NCBI RefSeq assembly: GCF_002148965.1
Contig: NZ_NGFN01000040.1
Coordinates: 1-35,418, forward strand
Origin: Streptomyces swartbergensis
GTDB taxonomy: Bacteria > Actinomycetota > Actinomycetes > Streptomycetales > Streptomycetaceae
Length of the DNA: 35,418 bases
Reading direction: 5' to 3'
This document shows positions 1 through 7,330 of this stretch, one piece after another. A program made the translations under genes and the position numbers. Numbering within the stretch: position 1 is the first letter of the stretch; each line of letters opens with the position of its first letter. The notes under the pieces were generated by a model that was given only the letters and a program-made list of their open reading frames with translations, did no database searches and was not told the origin of the DNA.

Positions 1-63
1 CCCCCCGACGGCCCCGGTCCGCTGAGCCTCCGCCGAGGGCTCCCCCCGACGGCCCCGGTCCGC
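1..63. repeat. 22-bp direct repeat, two copies 41 bp apart
   Basis: The same 22 bases, beginning CCCCCCGACGGCCCCGG, occur at 1-22 and at 42-63. The first copy touches the window edge, so the array may extend to the left. No function can be assigned. Confidence 0.7.
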
Positions 64-233
64 GCGCACCCGCAGCGACGCGCGGACCGGGCGCCACTCA
101 CCCCTTCGTGAGGGTCCTCGGTAACCCCTTTGTGAGGCCCGTCGGGTACCGCGTCCGGAGCCCTCCATTCCTGTTGCATACCGGAATCGCCCGGTCATCC
201 CCCGTTCACCCGGACCGTCCGCTCCGGCGCCCC

Positions 234-367
234 CCAGTCCTGCTGCGCGAGGAGGCCGAGCGCCTGGCGGCGGGCCTGCGCGAGACCGAGGCCCGCCGCG
301 CCAGGAGTCCGTCACCCGGTACCTGGAGGACCGGGGCGGACCGGCGGCCGGCGGGTTCGGCGCGTGA
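234..367 (+). pseudogene. Frameshifted C-terminal coding remnant
   Basis: From about 234 to 302 one frame reads like Streptomyces protein (PVLLREEAERLAAGLRETEA) with G or C at almost every third position. At about 300-302 the coding pattern moves to another frame, which continues QESVTRYLEDRGGPAAGGFG and ends at TGA 365-367, again with G/C third positions. A single missing base in an Ala codon explains the break. No start codon or ribosome binding site is seen upstream, so this looks like the tail of a decayed gene. The family is not recognised. A sequence error at the break is possible. Confidence 0.4.
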
Positions 368-380
368 CGTTCGCCGTCGC

Positions 381-433
381 CGATGTGCCGTGAGCACGAC
401 GAAGGCCCGATGTGCCGTGAGCACGACGAAGGC
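381..433. repeat. Perfect 26-bp tandem duplication
   Basis: Copies lie at 381-406 and 408-433 (27-bp period), each starting CGATGTGCCGTGAGCACGAC. The second copy runs directly into the terminator hairpin at 431. It reads as a local duplication at the 3' end of the pckG transcript. Confidence 0.8.
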
Positions 434-466
434 AGGGGCCCGCACGCCGTTGTGCGAACCCCTGCC
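431..466 (-). terminator. Strong hairpin, likely pckG terminator
   Basis: GGCAGGGG (431-438) pairs with CCCCTGCC (459-466). Inside, CGCAC (441-445) pairs with GTGCG (452-456) around a six-base loop, with a CC/AA internal mismatch. The hairpin lies about 90 bases after the pckG stop codon. There is no clear T-run, which is common for actinobacterial terminators. It could act on both strands. Confidence 0.65.
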
Positions 467-555
467 TCCCGTGGTGCTGTCACCGCGGCCGGCCGTGACG
501 ATGTTGCTGGTCAGGGCACGATCGGAGCCGGCCGCGGCGTCGGTGGAGGGCTGTC

Positions 556-2385
556 TCAGCCCAGGCGCTGCACCAGCGCGCGGTACTCGTCCCACAGCTC
601 CTTGGGCGTGTGCTCGCCGAAGGTGTTGAGGTGCTCGGGGACCAGGGCGGCCTCCTCGCGCCAGACCTCCTTGTCGACCGTGAGCAGGAAGTCCAGGTCG
701 GAGTCGGCCAGTTCGAGGCCGTCGGTGTCCAGGGCCTGCTTGGTCGGCAGGATGCCGATCGGGGTCTCGACGCCCTCCGCCTTGCCCTCCAGACGCTCCA
801 CGATCCACTTCAGGACGCGGCTGTTCTCACCGAACCCGGGCCAGACGAACTTGCCCTCGTCGTCCTTGCGGAACCAGTTGACGTAGTAGATCTTCGGCAG
901 CTTGGACTGGTCCTTGCCCTTGGCCACGTCGACCCAGTGGCCCATGTAGTCGCCCATGTTGTAGCCGCAGAACGGCAGCATCGCGAACGGGTCGCGGCGC
1001 AGCTCGCCGACCTTGCCCTCGGCGGCGGCGGTCTTCTCGGAGGCCACGTTGGCGCCGAGGAACACGCCGTGGTTCCAGTCGAAGGACTCCGTCACCAGCG
1101 GTACGGCGGTGGCGCGGCGGCCGCCGAAGAGGATCGCCGAGATCGGCACGCCCTTCGGGTCCTCCCACTCCGGCGCGATGATCGGGCACTGGGCGGCGGG
1201 GACCGTGAAGCGGGCGTTCGGGTGCGCGGCCGGCGTCTGCGACTCGGGCGTCCAGTCGTTGCCCTTCCAGTCGGTGAGGTGGGCGGGCGGCTCCTCGGTC
1301 ATGCCCTCCCACCAGACGTCGCCGTCGTCCGTCAGCGCCACGTTGGTGAAGACCGCGTTGCCCCACAGCGTCTTCATCGCGTTGGCGTTGGTGTGCTCGC
1401 CGGTGCCGGGCGCGACACCGAAGAAGCCCGCCTCGGGGTTGATGGCGTACAGCCGGCCGTCCTCGCCGAAGCGCATCCAGGCGATGTCGTCGCCGATGGT
1501 CTCGACCGTCCAGCCGGGGATGGTCGGCTCCAGCATGGCGAGGTTGGTCTTGCCGCAGGCGCTCGGGAAGGCCGCCGCGACGTACTTGGCCTCGCCACGC
1601 GGCGGGGTGAGCTTGAGGACCAGCATGTGCTCGGCCAGCCAGCCCTCGTCACGCGCCATCACGGAGGCGATGCGCAGGGCGTAGCACTTCTTGCCGAGCA
1701 GGGCGTTGCCGCCGTAGCCGGAGCCGTAGGACCAGATCTCGCGGTCCTCGGGGAAGTGCGAGATGTACTTGGTCGTGTTGCAGGGCCAGGGGACGTCCTC
1801 CTGGCCGGGCTCCAGCGGGGCGCCCAGGGTGTGCACGGCCTTGACGAAGAAGCCGTCGGAGCCGAGCTCGTCCAGGACCGCCTGGCCCATGCGGGTCATC
1901 GTGCGCATGGAGACGGCGACGTACGCCGAGTCGGTGATCTCGACACCGAGCGCGGACAGCGGCGAGCCGAGCGGGCCCATGCAGAAGGGCACGACGTACA
2001 TGGTCCGGCCGCGCATCGAGCCGCGGAACAGGCCGCCCTGCCCCTCGGAGCCCTGGAAGATCTCCCGCATCTCGGCGGGGGCCTTCCAGTGGTTGGTCGG
2101 GCCCGCGTCCTCCTCCTTCTCGGAGCAGATGAAGGTCCGGTCCTCCACGCGGGCGACGTCGGTGGGGTCGGAGGCCGCGTAGTAGGAGTGGGGGCGCTTG
2201 ATCGGGTCGAGTTTCCGGAAGGTGCCCTTCTGGACGAGCTCCTCGCACAGTCGCTCGTACTCGGCCTCGGATCCGTCACACCAGACCACGTTGTCCGGCT
2301 GGGTCAGCTCGGCGATCTCGCTGACCCACGAGATCAGGCCCTGATGAGTGGTGGGGACGGTGGGAGCCGCGATGTCGCGCGCCAC
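556..2385 (-). CDS. pckG: Phosphoenolpyruvate carboxykinase (GTP)
   Basis: This cytoplasmic enzyme converts oxaloacetate and GTP to phosphoenolpyruvate, GDP and CO2, the entry step of gluconeogenesis. The 609 residues match the usual length of the GTP-dependent family. Visible signatures are the P-loop/kinase-1 motif FPSACGKTN (273-281), kinase-2 motif GDDIAWM (298-304), the substrate loop SYGSGYGGN (219-227), and GKKCY (231-235) with the metal-site lysine region. The start is GTG at 2385, with AGGAG five bases upstream (2391-2395 on the plus strand). The gene is monocistronic, convergent with nothing, and ends before the hairpin at 431-466. The gene upstream is divergent, separated by 325 bp that must carry both promoters. 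Identification is secure. Confidence 0.97.
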   Translation of the reverse strand: MARDIAAPTVPTTHQGLISWVSEIAELTQPDNVVWCDGSEAEYERLCEELVQKGTFRKLDPIKRPHSYYAASDPTDVARVEDRTFICSEKEEDAGPTNHWKAPAEMREIFQGSEGQGGLFRGSMRGRTMYVVPFCMGPLGSPLSALGVEITDSAYVAVSMRTMTRMGQAVLDELGSDGFFVKAVHTLGAPLEPGQEDVPWPCNTTKYISHFPEDREIWSYGSGYGGNALLGKKCYALRIASVMARDEGWLAEHMLVLKLTPPRGEAKYVAAAFPSACGKTNLAMLEPTIPGWTVETIGDDIAWMRFGEDGRLYAINPEAGFFGVAPGTGEHTNANAMKTLWGNAVFTNVALTDDGDVWWEGMTEEPPAHLTDWKGNDWTPESQTPAAHPNARFTVPAAQCPIIAPEWEDPKGVPISAILFGGRRATAVPLVTESFDWNHGVFLGANVASEKTAAAEGKVGELRRDPFAMLPFCGYNMGDYMGHWVDVAKGKDQSKLPKIYYVNWFRKDDEGKFVWPGFGENSRVLKWIVERLEGKAEGVETPIGILPTKQALDTDGLELADSDLDFLLTVDKEVWREEAALVPEHLNTFGEHTPKELWDEYRALVQRLG

Positions 2386-2710
2386 GATTGCTCCTAAATG
2401 AGGGATTTTTTGATGTGGAGGCCCCGTGGGGGCTGCGACCCGGATGCTTCACGGTGAAACCTGGCGCTCATCCGGTGCCGACCGCACTCATTTGATCATC
2501 CGACGCTCGCGCCCATCTGTCCAGAGGAGCGCACAGGTGAGCAACGTGAGGATCGCCACGGTTTCTCGCGCCCCTTTACATGCACGTTGGGTTCACCTGA
2601 CTGTCCGTTTGCGTAACCATCGTTCGGCCACGATGAGAGGATGGCCACTCTTCATCGGCCGATCGACCGGACCGACACGTCACTTACGGTTCCGTAGCTA
2701 CCATTCGGCC
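2386..2710. promoter_or_regulatory. Divergent pckG / trhA-like promoter region
   Basis: No gene is supported here. An 11-bp palindrome TTCACGGTGAA lies at 2448-2458, on the pckG side. A 5-2-5 palindrome TACGGTTCCGTA lies at 2685-2696, immediately before a possible -10 element TACCAT (2699-2704) for the plus-strand gene at 2711. Both are plausible operators. No good -35 was found. Confidence 0.45.
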
Positions 2711-3424
2711 ATGACTGCGTTCGCCCCCGACGCGCCTTCGGACACGCCGGCCGACGGCCGTGGTCCCACGGCGCTCTCCCTGCCGCATCCGGTGAAGCCC
2801 AAGCTGCGCGGCTGGCTTCACCTCGGTATGTTCCCGGCCGTCCTCGTGGCGGGCCTGGTGCTGACCGCCCTCGCGGACTCGACCAGAGGGCGCATCGCCT
2901 GCGGGATCTTCGCACTGACGGCGTGCCTGCTGTTCGGTGTGAGCGCGCTGTACCACCGCGGCAACTGGAGCCCGCGCATGGACGGCGTGCTGCGCCGACT
3001 GGATCACGCCAACATCTTCCTGATCATCGCGGGCACCTACACGCCGCTGGCCATGCTGCTCCTGCCGGGCGCCAAGGGGCAGTGGCTGCTGTGGGGCATC
3101 TGGGCCGCGGCGGCGGCCGGCATCCTCTTCCGCGTCTTCTGGGTCGGCGCCCCGCGCTGGCTCTACACGCCGTGCTACATCGCGATGGGCTGGGCGGCCG
3201 TCTTCTACCTGCCGGACTTCCTGCGGACCGGCGGCGTCGCCGTCCTGGTCCTGGTCATCGTCGGCGGCGTGCTCTACAGCGCGGGCGGCGTGATCTACGG
3301 CATCCAGCGGCCCAACCCCTCACCGCGCTGGTTCGGCTTCCACGAGGTGTTCCACTCCTTCACCCTGGCGGCCTTCATCGCGCACTACGTGGGGATCTCG
3401 CTGGTGGCGTACCAGCACGGCTAG
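2711..3424 (+). CDS. Hemolysin III / TrhA-family membrane protein
   Basis: A 237-residue integral membrane protein with about seven hydrophobic segments, fitting the hemolysin III family (related to PAQR receptors and the bacterial TrhA proteins linked to membrane energetics). Family marks are SALYHRGNW (78-86, with His82), LDHANIF (97-103, Asp98-His99) and HEVFHSF near the C terminus (His211, His215), the set expected to bind a metal ion. I chose ATG 2711 because everything upstream in frame lacks family similarity. No Shine-Dalgarno sequence precedes it, so the mRNA may be leaderless. The gene ends just before a classic terminator. The biological substrate is not known from sequence. Confidence 0.88.
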   Translation: MTAFAPDAPSDTPADGRGPTALSLPHPVKPKLRGWLHLGMFPAVLVAGLVLTALADSTRGRIACGIFALTACLLFGVSALYHRGNWSPRMDGVLRRLDHANIFLIIAGTYTPLAMLLLPGAKGQWLLWGIWAAAAAGILFRVFWVGAPRWLYTPCYIAMGWAAVFYLPDFLRTGGVAVLVLVIVGGVLYSAGGVIYGIQRPNPSPRWFGFHEVFHSFTLAAFIAHYVGISLVAYQHG

Positions 3425-3460
3425 AAACCCACTCGACGTTCACAAACCCGCTCGACGTTC
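3425..3460. repeat. 17-bp tandem repeat before terminator
   Basis: AAACCC(A/G)CTCGACGTTC occurs at 3425-3441 and 3444-3460 with one mismatch and a 19-bp period. It lies between the stop codon at 3424 and the terminator stem. No role is evident. Confidence 0.7.
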
Positions 3461-3461
3461 C

Positions 3462-3495
3462 CGGCCACGGCTTTCGAGCCGTGGCCGTTTTCTTT
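3462..3495 (+). terminator. Rho-independent terminator
   Basis: An 11-bp perfect stem (3462-3472 with 3477-3487) closes a TTCG tetraloop and is followed by TTTTCTTT (3488-3495). This is a textbook intrinsic terminator for the hemolysin III-type gene. It isolates that gene from the tetR promoter downstream. Confidence 0.93.
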
Positions 3496-3510
3496 GTACC
3501 CGAGGCGAAA

Positions 3511-3544
3511 TTGACAGTGGGTGATGATTGAGAGTTACTGTCGA
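3511..3544 (+). promoter_or_regulatory. tetR promoter with overlapping operator
   Basis: TTGACA (3511-3516) is a perfect -35 element. TACTGT (3536-3541) fits a TANNNT -10 after a 19-base spacer. Transcription would then start near the ATG at 3549, giving a leaderless mRNA. The two elements are also the arms of an inverted repeat, TGACAGT (3512-3518) and ACTGTC (3537-3542), which suits an autoregulatory TetR operator. Confidence 0.6.
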
Positions 3545-3548
3545 TTTC

Positions 3549-4169
3549 ATGGCCAGTGTCACCCCCGCCGACCGGCCCCCACTGGGACTCCGGGAGCGGA
3601 AGAAGATCAAGACTCGCCGGGCGATCCGCGCCGCGACCTACGCGCTGATCGAGGAGCAGGGTTACGACGCCACGACGATCGAGCAGATCGCCGACCGGGC
3701 CGAGGTGTCGCCGTCGACCGTCTTCCGGTACTTCCCGACCAAGGAGGACATCGTCGTCACCGACGCGTGGGACCCGGTGATACCGGCGGAGCTGCGGGCC
3801 CGGCCGCGGGACGAGTCGTGGGCCGACGTCCTGCGGCACGTAATGCGCACGGCCCTCGACGTGAGCCTCGCCGTGGAGCCCGAGGTGACCCGGCTGCGGA
3901 GCCGGCTCGGGGTCGAGGTCCCCGCCGTCCGCGCCCGCATGACGGAGAGCATGGCGGCGACCGGCCGGCTGCTCCGCGAGGCCCTCGCCGAGCGCTCCGG
4001 GCTCGACCCCGACAGCCTGGAGCTACGGGTCTTCGCCATGTCCGTGATGGGCGGGCTGATGGAGGTCTCCCACTACTGGGCCGAGACCGGCCACCAGGAC
4101 GACGTCCGGGATCTCGTCGACCGTGCCCTGGACGTCCTGGAACACGGCCTGGCGACCGGAAAACCCTGA
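3549..4169 (+). CDS. TetR-family transcriptional regulator
   Basis: A 206-residue one-component regulator. The N-terminal HTH includes RRAIRAATYALIEEQGYDAT, TIEQIADRAEV and the recognition-helix signature SPSTVFRYFPTKEDIV (about residues 50-65). The C-terminal helical region is the ligand/dimer domain and does not indicate a ligand. The start at ATG 3549 is preferred over an in-frame TTG at 3528, because a -35/-10 pair places the transcript start at or next to this ATG and there is no Shine-Dalgarno sequence. An inverted repeat in the promoter suggests self-repression. The next gene begins 33 bp downstream on the same strand and is probably co-transcribed. Confidence 0.9.
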   Translation: MASVTPADRPPLGLRERKKIKTRRAIRAATYALIEEQGYDATTIEQIADRAEVSPSTVFRYFPTKEDIVVTDAWDPVIPAELRARPRDESWADVLRHVMRTALDVSLAVEPEVTRLRSRLGVEVPAVRARMTESMAATGRLLREALAERSGLDPDSLELRVFAMSVMGGLMEVSHYWAETGHQDDVRDLVDRALDVLEHGLATGKP

Positions 4170-4202
4170 GGCCGGCGCCCCCCGCCGTGACATCCTGACC
4201 GG

Positions 4203-4928
4203 GTGAACGGTCCCGAGATCCACGTCGAGTTCGCACCCGAGCTGCACGTGTTCCTCCCCCAGGCCCGGCGGGCGGGCACCCTGCGCGCCACCACCGACGG
4301 CGTCTCCAGCCTGGGCCATGTCGTCGAGTCGCTGGGTGTGCCGCTGACCGAGGTGGGCGCCCTGGTCGTGGACGGCCGCGAGGTGCCCGTCTCGCACGTC
4401 CCGGCGGCCGGCGAGTCGGTGACCGTACGGACGGTGGCCCGCCCCCAGCGGGTGCCGGGCGCCCCCCTGCGCTTCCTCCTCGACGTGCACCTCGGCACGC
4501 TGGCCCGTCGGCTGCGGCTGCTCGGCGTGGACACGGCCTACGAGTCGACCGACATCGGCGACCCTGCGCTCGCGGCGCGTTCGGCGGCCGAGCAGCGGGT
4601 CATGCTGAGCCGCGACCGGGGGTTGCTGCGGCGCCGCGAGCTGTGGGCGGGGGCGTTCGTCTACAGCACCCGGCCGGAGGAGCAGCTCCGGGACGTTCTG
4701 GACCGCTTCCAGCCGGACCTGCGGCCCTGGACGCGGTGCACGGCCTGCAACGGGCTGCTGCGCGAGGCCACCAAGAACGAGGTCGCCGACCAGCTCAGAC
4801 ACGGCACGCATGCCACGTACGACGTGTTCGCGCAGTGCACGGAGTGCGGCCGGGCGTATTGGAAGGGCGCGCATCACGAGCAGCTGGAAGCCATCGTGGA
4901 GCGCGCCCTCGCCGAGTTCGGAAGCTAG
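4203..4928 (+). CDS. Ubiquitin-like / Mut7-C RNase domain protein
   Basis: A 241-residue protein. Residues 5-80 form a beta-grasp, ubiquitin-like domain of the Ub-Mut7-C type. Residues 88-235 are a Mut7-C (PIN-fold-related) RNase domain with acidic residues Asp94 (FLLDVHLG) and Asp138 (LSRDRG), and a zinc ribbon CTAC (179-182) with CTEC (212-215). The family is predicted to cut RNA, but its bacterial substrate is not established. Translation starts at GTG 4203, 33 bp after tetR. The stop codon overlaps the stop of the convergent copper oxidase gene on a shared CTAG (4925-4928). Confidence 0.88.
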   Translation: MNGPEIHVEFAPELHVFLPQARRAGTLRATTDGVSSLGHVVESLGVPLTEVGALVVDGREVPVSHVPAAGESVTVRTVARPQRVPGAPLRFLLDVHLGTLARRLRLLGVDTAYESTDIGDPALAARSAAEQRVMLSRDRGLLRRRELWAGAFVYSTRPEEQLRDVLDRFQPDLRPWTRCTACNGLLREATKNEVADQLRHGTHATYDVFAQCTECGRAYWKGAHHEQLEAIVERALAEFGS

Positions 4929-7330
4929 CTTCTCCTCACGTCTCCCTTACCGCAGGCGATCCCGTCCCCGTTGCGGTCCAGGCGCAGTGGGTCGTCCTTG
5001 CCGTTGACCTTCAGGCGGCCGTAGTCGTTCGCCTTGAGCCACTCGCAGCGGGCGGCCGTCGTCTTCTTCACCTCCGCCGGGAAGTCGGTCGGCACGCAGA
5101 CGTTGATCGAGCCGTAGTGGCGGTCGCAGCCGGAGATCGTCGGGCTGACCTTCTGCGACGTGCGCTTCCTGCCGGGCCCCGCGACCTTGCCCTCGGGCGA
5201 GTCCGCGAAGTCGTGGACATGCGCCGAGGCGTCCGTCGCCTTGAGCGCCTGCGGGCCCTGGAGGTGCACCCACTTCGCCACCGACGGCACCCCGTTCGCG
5301 TCCACCGCGAAGAGCATGTACCAGCCGGGCGGGGCCAGGTTGGGGTTGCTCGTCACGTTGAGGTCGACGTTGTCGCCGTCGACGGACAGCGGCAGGTCCA
5401 CGAACCGCTGGTTCGGGTCGGAGGAGTGCGTGACGGCGGCCGGGCGGATCAGCTCGGCCTTGGCGATGGGCCGGTCGACGGTGATCCGCTGGGTGTCGCC
5501 GTAGGTCCACTCGGTGTCGATCACCGAGGTGATCGCCGGCCGCGGGCCCTTGAACAGGTAGGGCGGGCTGTAGACCGACACGTCGTGGTTCCAGGAGCCG
5601 TTGCCGGGGTTGTCGCCCGTGGTCATCACGCGGCCGTCGGGGAGCAGGAACGCCGAGGAGTGGTAGCCGCGCGCCTCGGGGTCGACGGCCACCGGGTCGA
5701 AGGTCTCGGACTCGGGGTCGAAGACCGACGTCTCGTAGACCGGGTTGGCGCGGTTGTGCAGCGCGCCGCCCGTCTCCAGCACCTTGCCGTCCGGGAGGAG
5801 CACCGCGGAGACGTACATCTTGCCCTGGTTCCCGGTCTGCGGGACGGGCCCGTTGCCGAGGTCGACCGTGCCCTGCGGGATCGGCGGCCCGGCCACATAG
5901 GACGGGTTGGGCTGCTTGAGGTCGATGATGTCGGTCAGGCGGTTCGCCTCCGGGTTGGAGTCGATGTTGCCGCCGCCCAGGGTGAGGACCTTCTGGTCCT
6001 GCGCCGGGGGCAGCAGCACGCTGGCCGACTGGTCGCGCTCGTCCTTCTTCTGCAGGCCCGGGACCTGGGTGGTGGTGTTGGCGCCGTAGTCGTAGATCGC
6101 CGAGCCGGTGCCGGGGATGTTGTTGCCGAAGACGTGGCTGCCCGAGTAGAAGAGGCGGCCGTCCTGCATGAGGATCATCGACGGGTACAGGCCCCAGTAC
6201 GACCAGGTCTGGTTGACCTTCCACAGCGGCTGCCACCGCTGCTCGGCCTCGGAGAACAGCTCGGCGGCGACCGAGCCGGTGGAGTCCTCCTTCAGGCCGC
6301 CGAAGGAGATGATGTCGCCGTTGCCGAGGATCGTGGCCGACGGGTACCAGTGGCCGTCGTTCATGTCGTTGGTCTTCGTGTAGGTCTCGGTCTCCGGGTC
6401 GAAGATGTACGAGTCCTTGTAGCCCTGGTAGCCGACGCGGCCGTCCGCCGACGGATAGCCCTTGTTGCCGCTCATCACCAGCACGCGCCCGTCCTGGAGC
6501 TGCACATGGCCGGCGCAGAACATGTCCTTCGGCGTGGGGACGACCTTGTAGGTGCCCTTCTGCGGGTCGTACACCGCCGACGTGAAGGTGCCCGCCTTGA
6601 ACATCGACTCGTCGTTGCCGGAGCCCGCGATGAGCAGCACCTTGCCGCCCCGCAGGACGACCGAGTGCATGGAGCGGACGGGGTTCTGCGTGGGCAGCAC
6701 GTCCCACTTGCCGTTGGCGCACTGCTCGGCCGTGCCCGTGCACTTCGGCGGCAGGACCGGATCGGGGACCTGGTCCATCCTGTAGTCGTCGGTCGTGGCC
6801 GAGCCGGTGCCGTAGACGGAGACACCCCAGGAGATGCGGTCGGTGCCGGCCGGGACCTCGGGGGTGCGGACCGTGGCCTCGGTCCAGCCGCCCGCCAGGT
6901 CCAGCGTCTTGAGGTCGGTCCAGTACTGCCAGCCGGCCGTCGCGTCGTGCCGGAACAGCGTGATCGACGCGTCGGGCGTGGTCGTCTTGTACCAAAGGCC
7001 GAGGTCGTACTGCTTGCCCGGCGTCACCACCGGCGCGCACGCGGCGGACTCCGTGATCAGCGCCTTGCGGTCGCCGTCGGCGCGGCGGGTCAGCTCGACC
7101 TTCATGGCCTTGGAGCCGGTGTGCGCGTCGGCCGTGGTGGTGAAGGTGAAGTCGTTGTCGCCCCAGCCGGACTTCTCCCAGCAGTACGGCATGTCGCCGG
7201 TGCCGGCGGTCTCGAAGCCCGGGTTCCTGATGAGGTTGGCGGCGGAGGCGGGCTGGGGCGCGGTCAGCAGGAGACCGGCCGTGAGCGCGCCCACGCCCAC
7301 GAGTGCGGTCCTTCTCCGGTATCTGTTCAC
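4925..7330 (-). CDS. Secreted copper radical oxidase (GlxA-like)
   Basis: An 801-residue secreted oxidase of the galactose oxidase/glyoxal oxidase type, which oxidises alcohols or aldehydes on glycans to give H2O2. A Sec signal peptide ends near PQPASA (30). Residues 31-190 are a beta-sandwich carbohydrate-binding-like region. Kelch-type repeats (about 215-585) and a DUF1929 domain (about 595-690) follow. The expected active-site set is present: Cys272 (FCAGH) and Tyr329 (HWYPS) for the Cys-Tyr cofactor, Tyr556-His557 (RGYHSS) and His635 (VTHSSD) for copper. The C terminus adds a cysteine-containing module with DRNGDGIACG (785-794), an Excalibur-like calcium motif not typical of GlxA. GTG 7330 overlaps the upstream stop (GTGA), with GAGGAG before it. 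Confidence 0.9.
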   Translation of the reverse strand: MNRYRRRTALVGVGALTAGLLLTAPQPASAANLIRNPGFETAGTGDMPYCWEKSGWGDNDFTFTTTADAHTGSKAMKVELTRRADGDRKALITESAACAPVVTPGKQYDLGLWYKTTTPDASITLFRHDATAGWQYWTDLKTLDLAGGWTEATVRTPEVPAGTDRISWGVSVYGTGSATTDDYRMDQVPDPVLPPKCTGTAEQCANGKWDVLPTQNPVRSMHSVVLRGGKVLLIAGSGNDESMFKAGTFTSAVYDPQKGTYKVVPTPKDMFCAGHVQLQDGRVLVMSGNKGYPSADGRVGYQGYKDSYIFDPETETYTKTNDMNDGHWYPSATILGNGDIISFGGLKEDSTGSVAAELFSEAEQRWQPLWKVNQTWSYWGLYPSMILMQDGRLFYSGSHVFGNNIPGTGSAIYDYGANTTTQVPGLQKKDERDQSASVLLPPAQDQKVLTLGGGNIDSNPEANRLTDIIDLKQPNPSYVAGPPIPQGTVDLGNGPVPQTGNQGKMYVSAVLLPDGKVLETGGALHNRANPVYETSVFDPESETFDPVAVDPEARGYHSSAFLLPDGRVMTTGDNPGNGSWNHDVSVYSPPYLFKGPRPAITSVIDTEWTYGDTQRITVDRPIAKAELIRPAAVTHSSDPNQRFVDLPLSVDGDNVDLNVTSNPNLAPPGWYMLFAVDANGVPSVAKWVHLQGPQALKATDASAHVHDFADSPEGKVAGPGRKRTSQKVSPTISGCDRHYGSINVCVPTDFPAEVKKTTAARCEWLKANDYGRLKVNGKDDPLRLDRNGDGIACGKGDVRRS

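Larger units (their letters stand above)
1..555. other. Non-coding left end with repeats and a gene remnant
   Basis: No intact gene can be supported between the window start and the pckG stop codon. Open frames here have no family signature. The stretch holds a 22-bp direct repeat (1-22 and 42-63), a 14-bp near-repeat (100-113 and 124-137), a coding-like remnant with one apparent frameshift (about 234-367), a 26-bp tandem duplication (381-406 and 408-433) and a strong hairpin (431-466). The last two sit where the pckG transcript should end. Confidence 0.6.

Noticed and set aside
381..433. Possible CRISPR array
   Set aside because: Only two copies with a one-base gap; no spacers and no cas genes.
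610..2397. Long plus-strand open frame opposite pckG
   Set aside because: An antisense shadow produced by high GC content; the minus-strand protein is unmistakable PEPCK.
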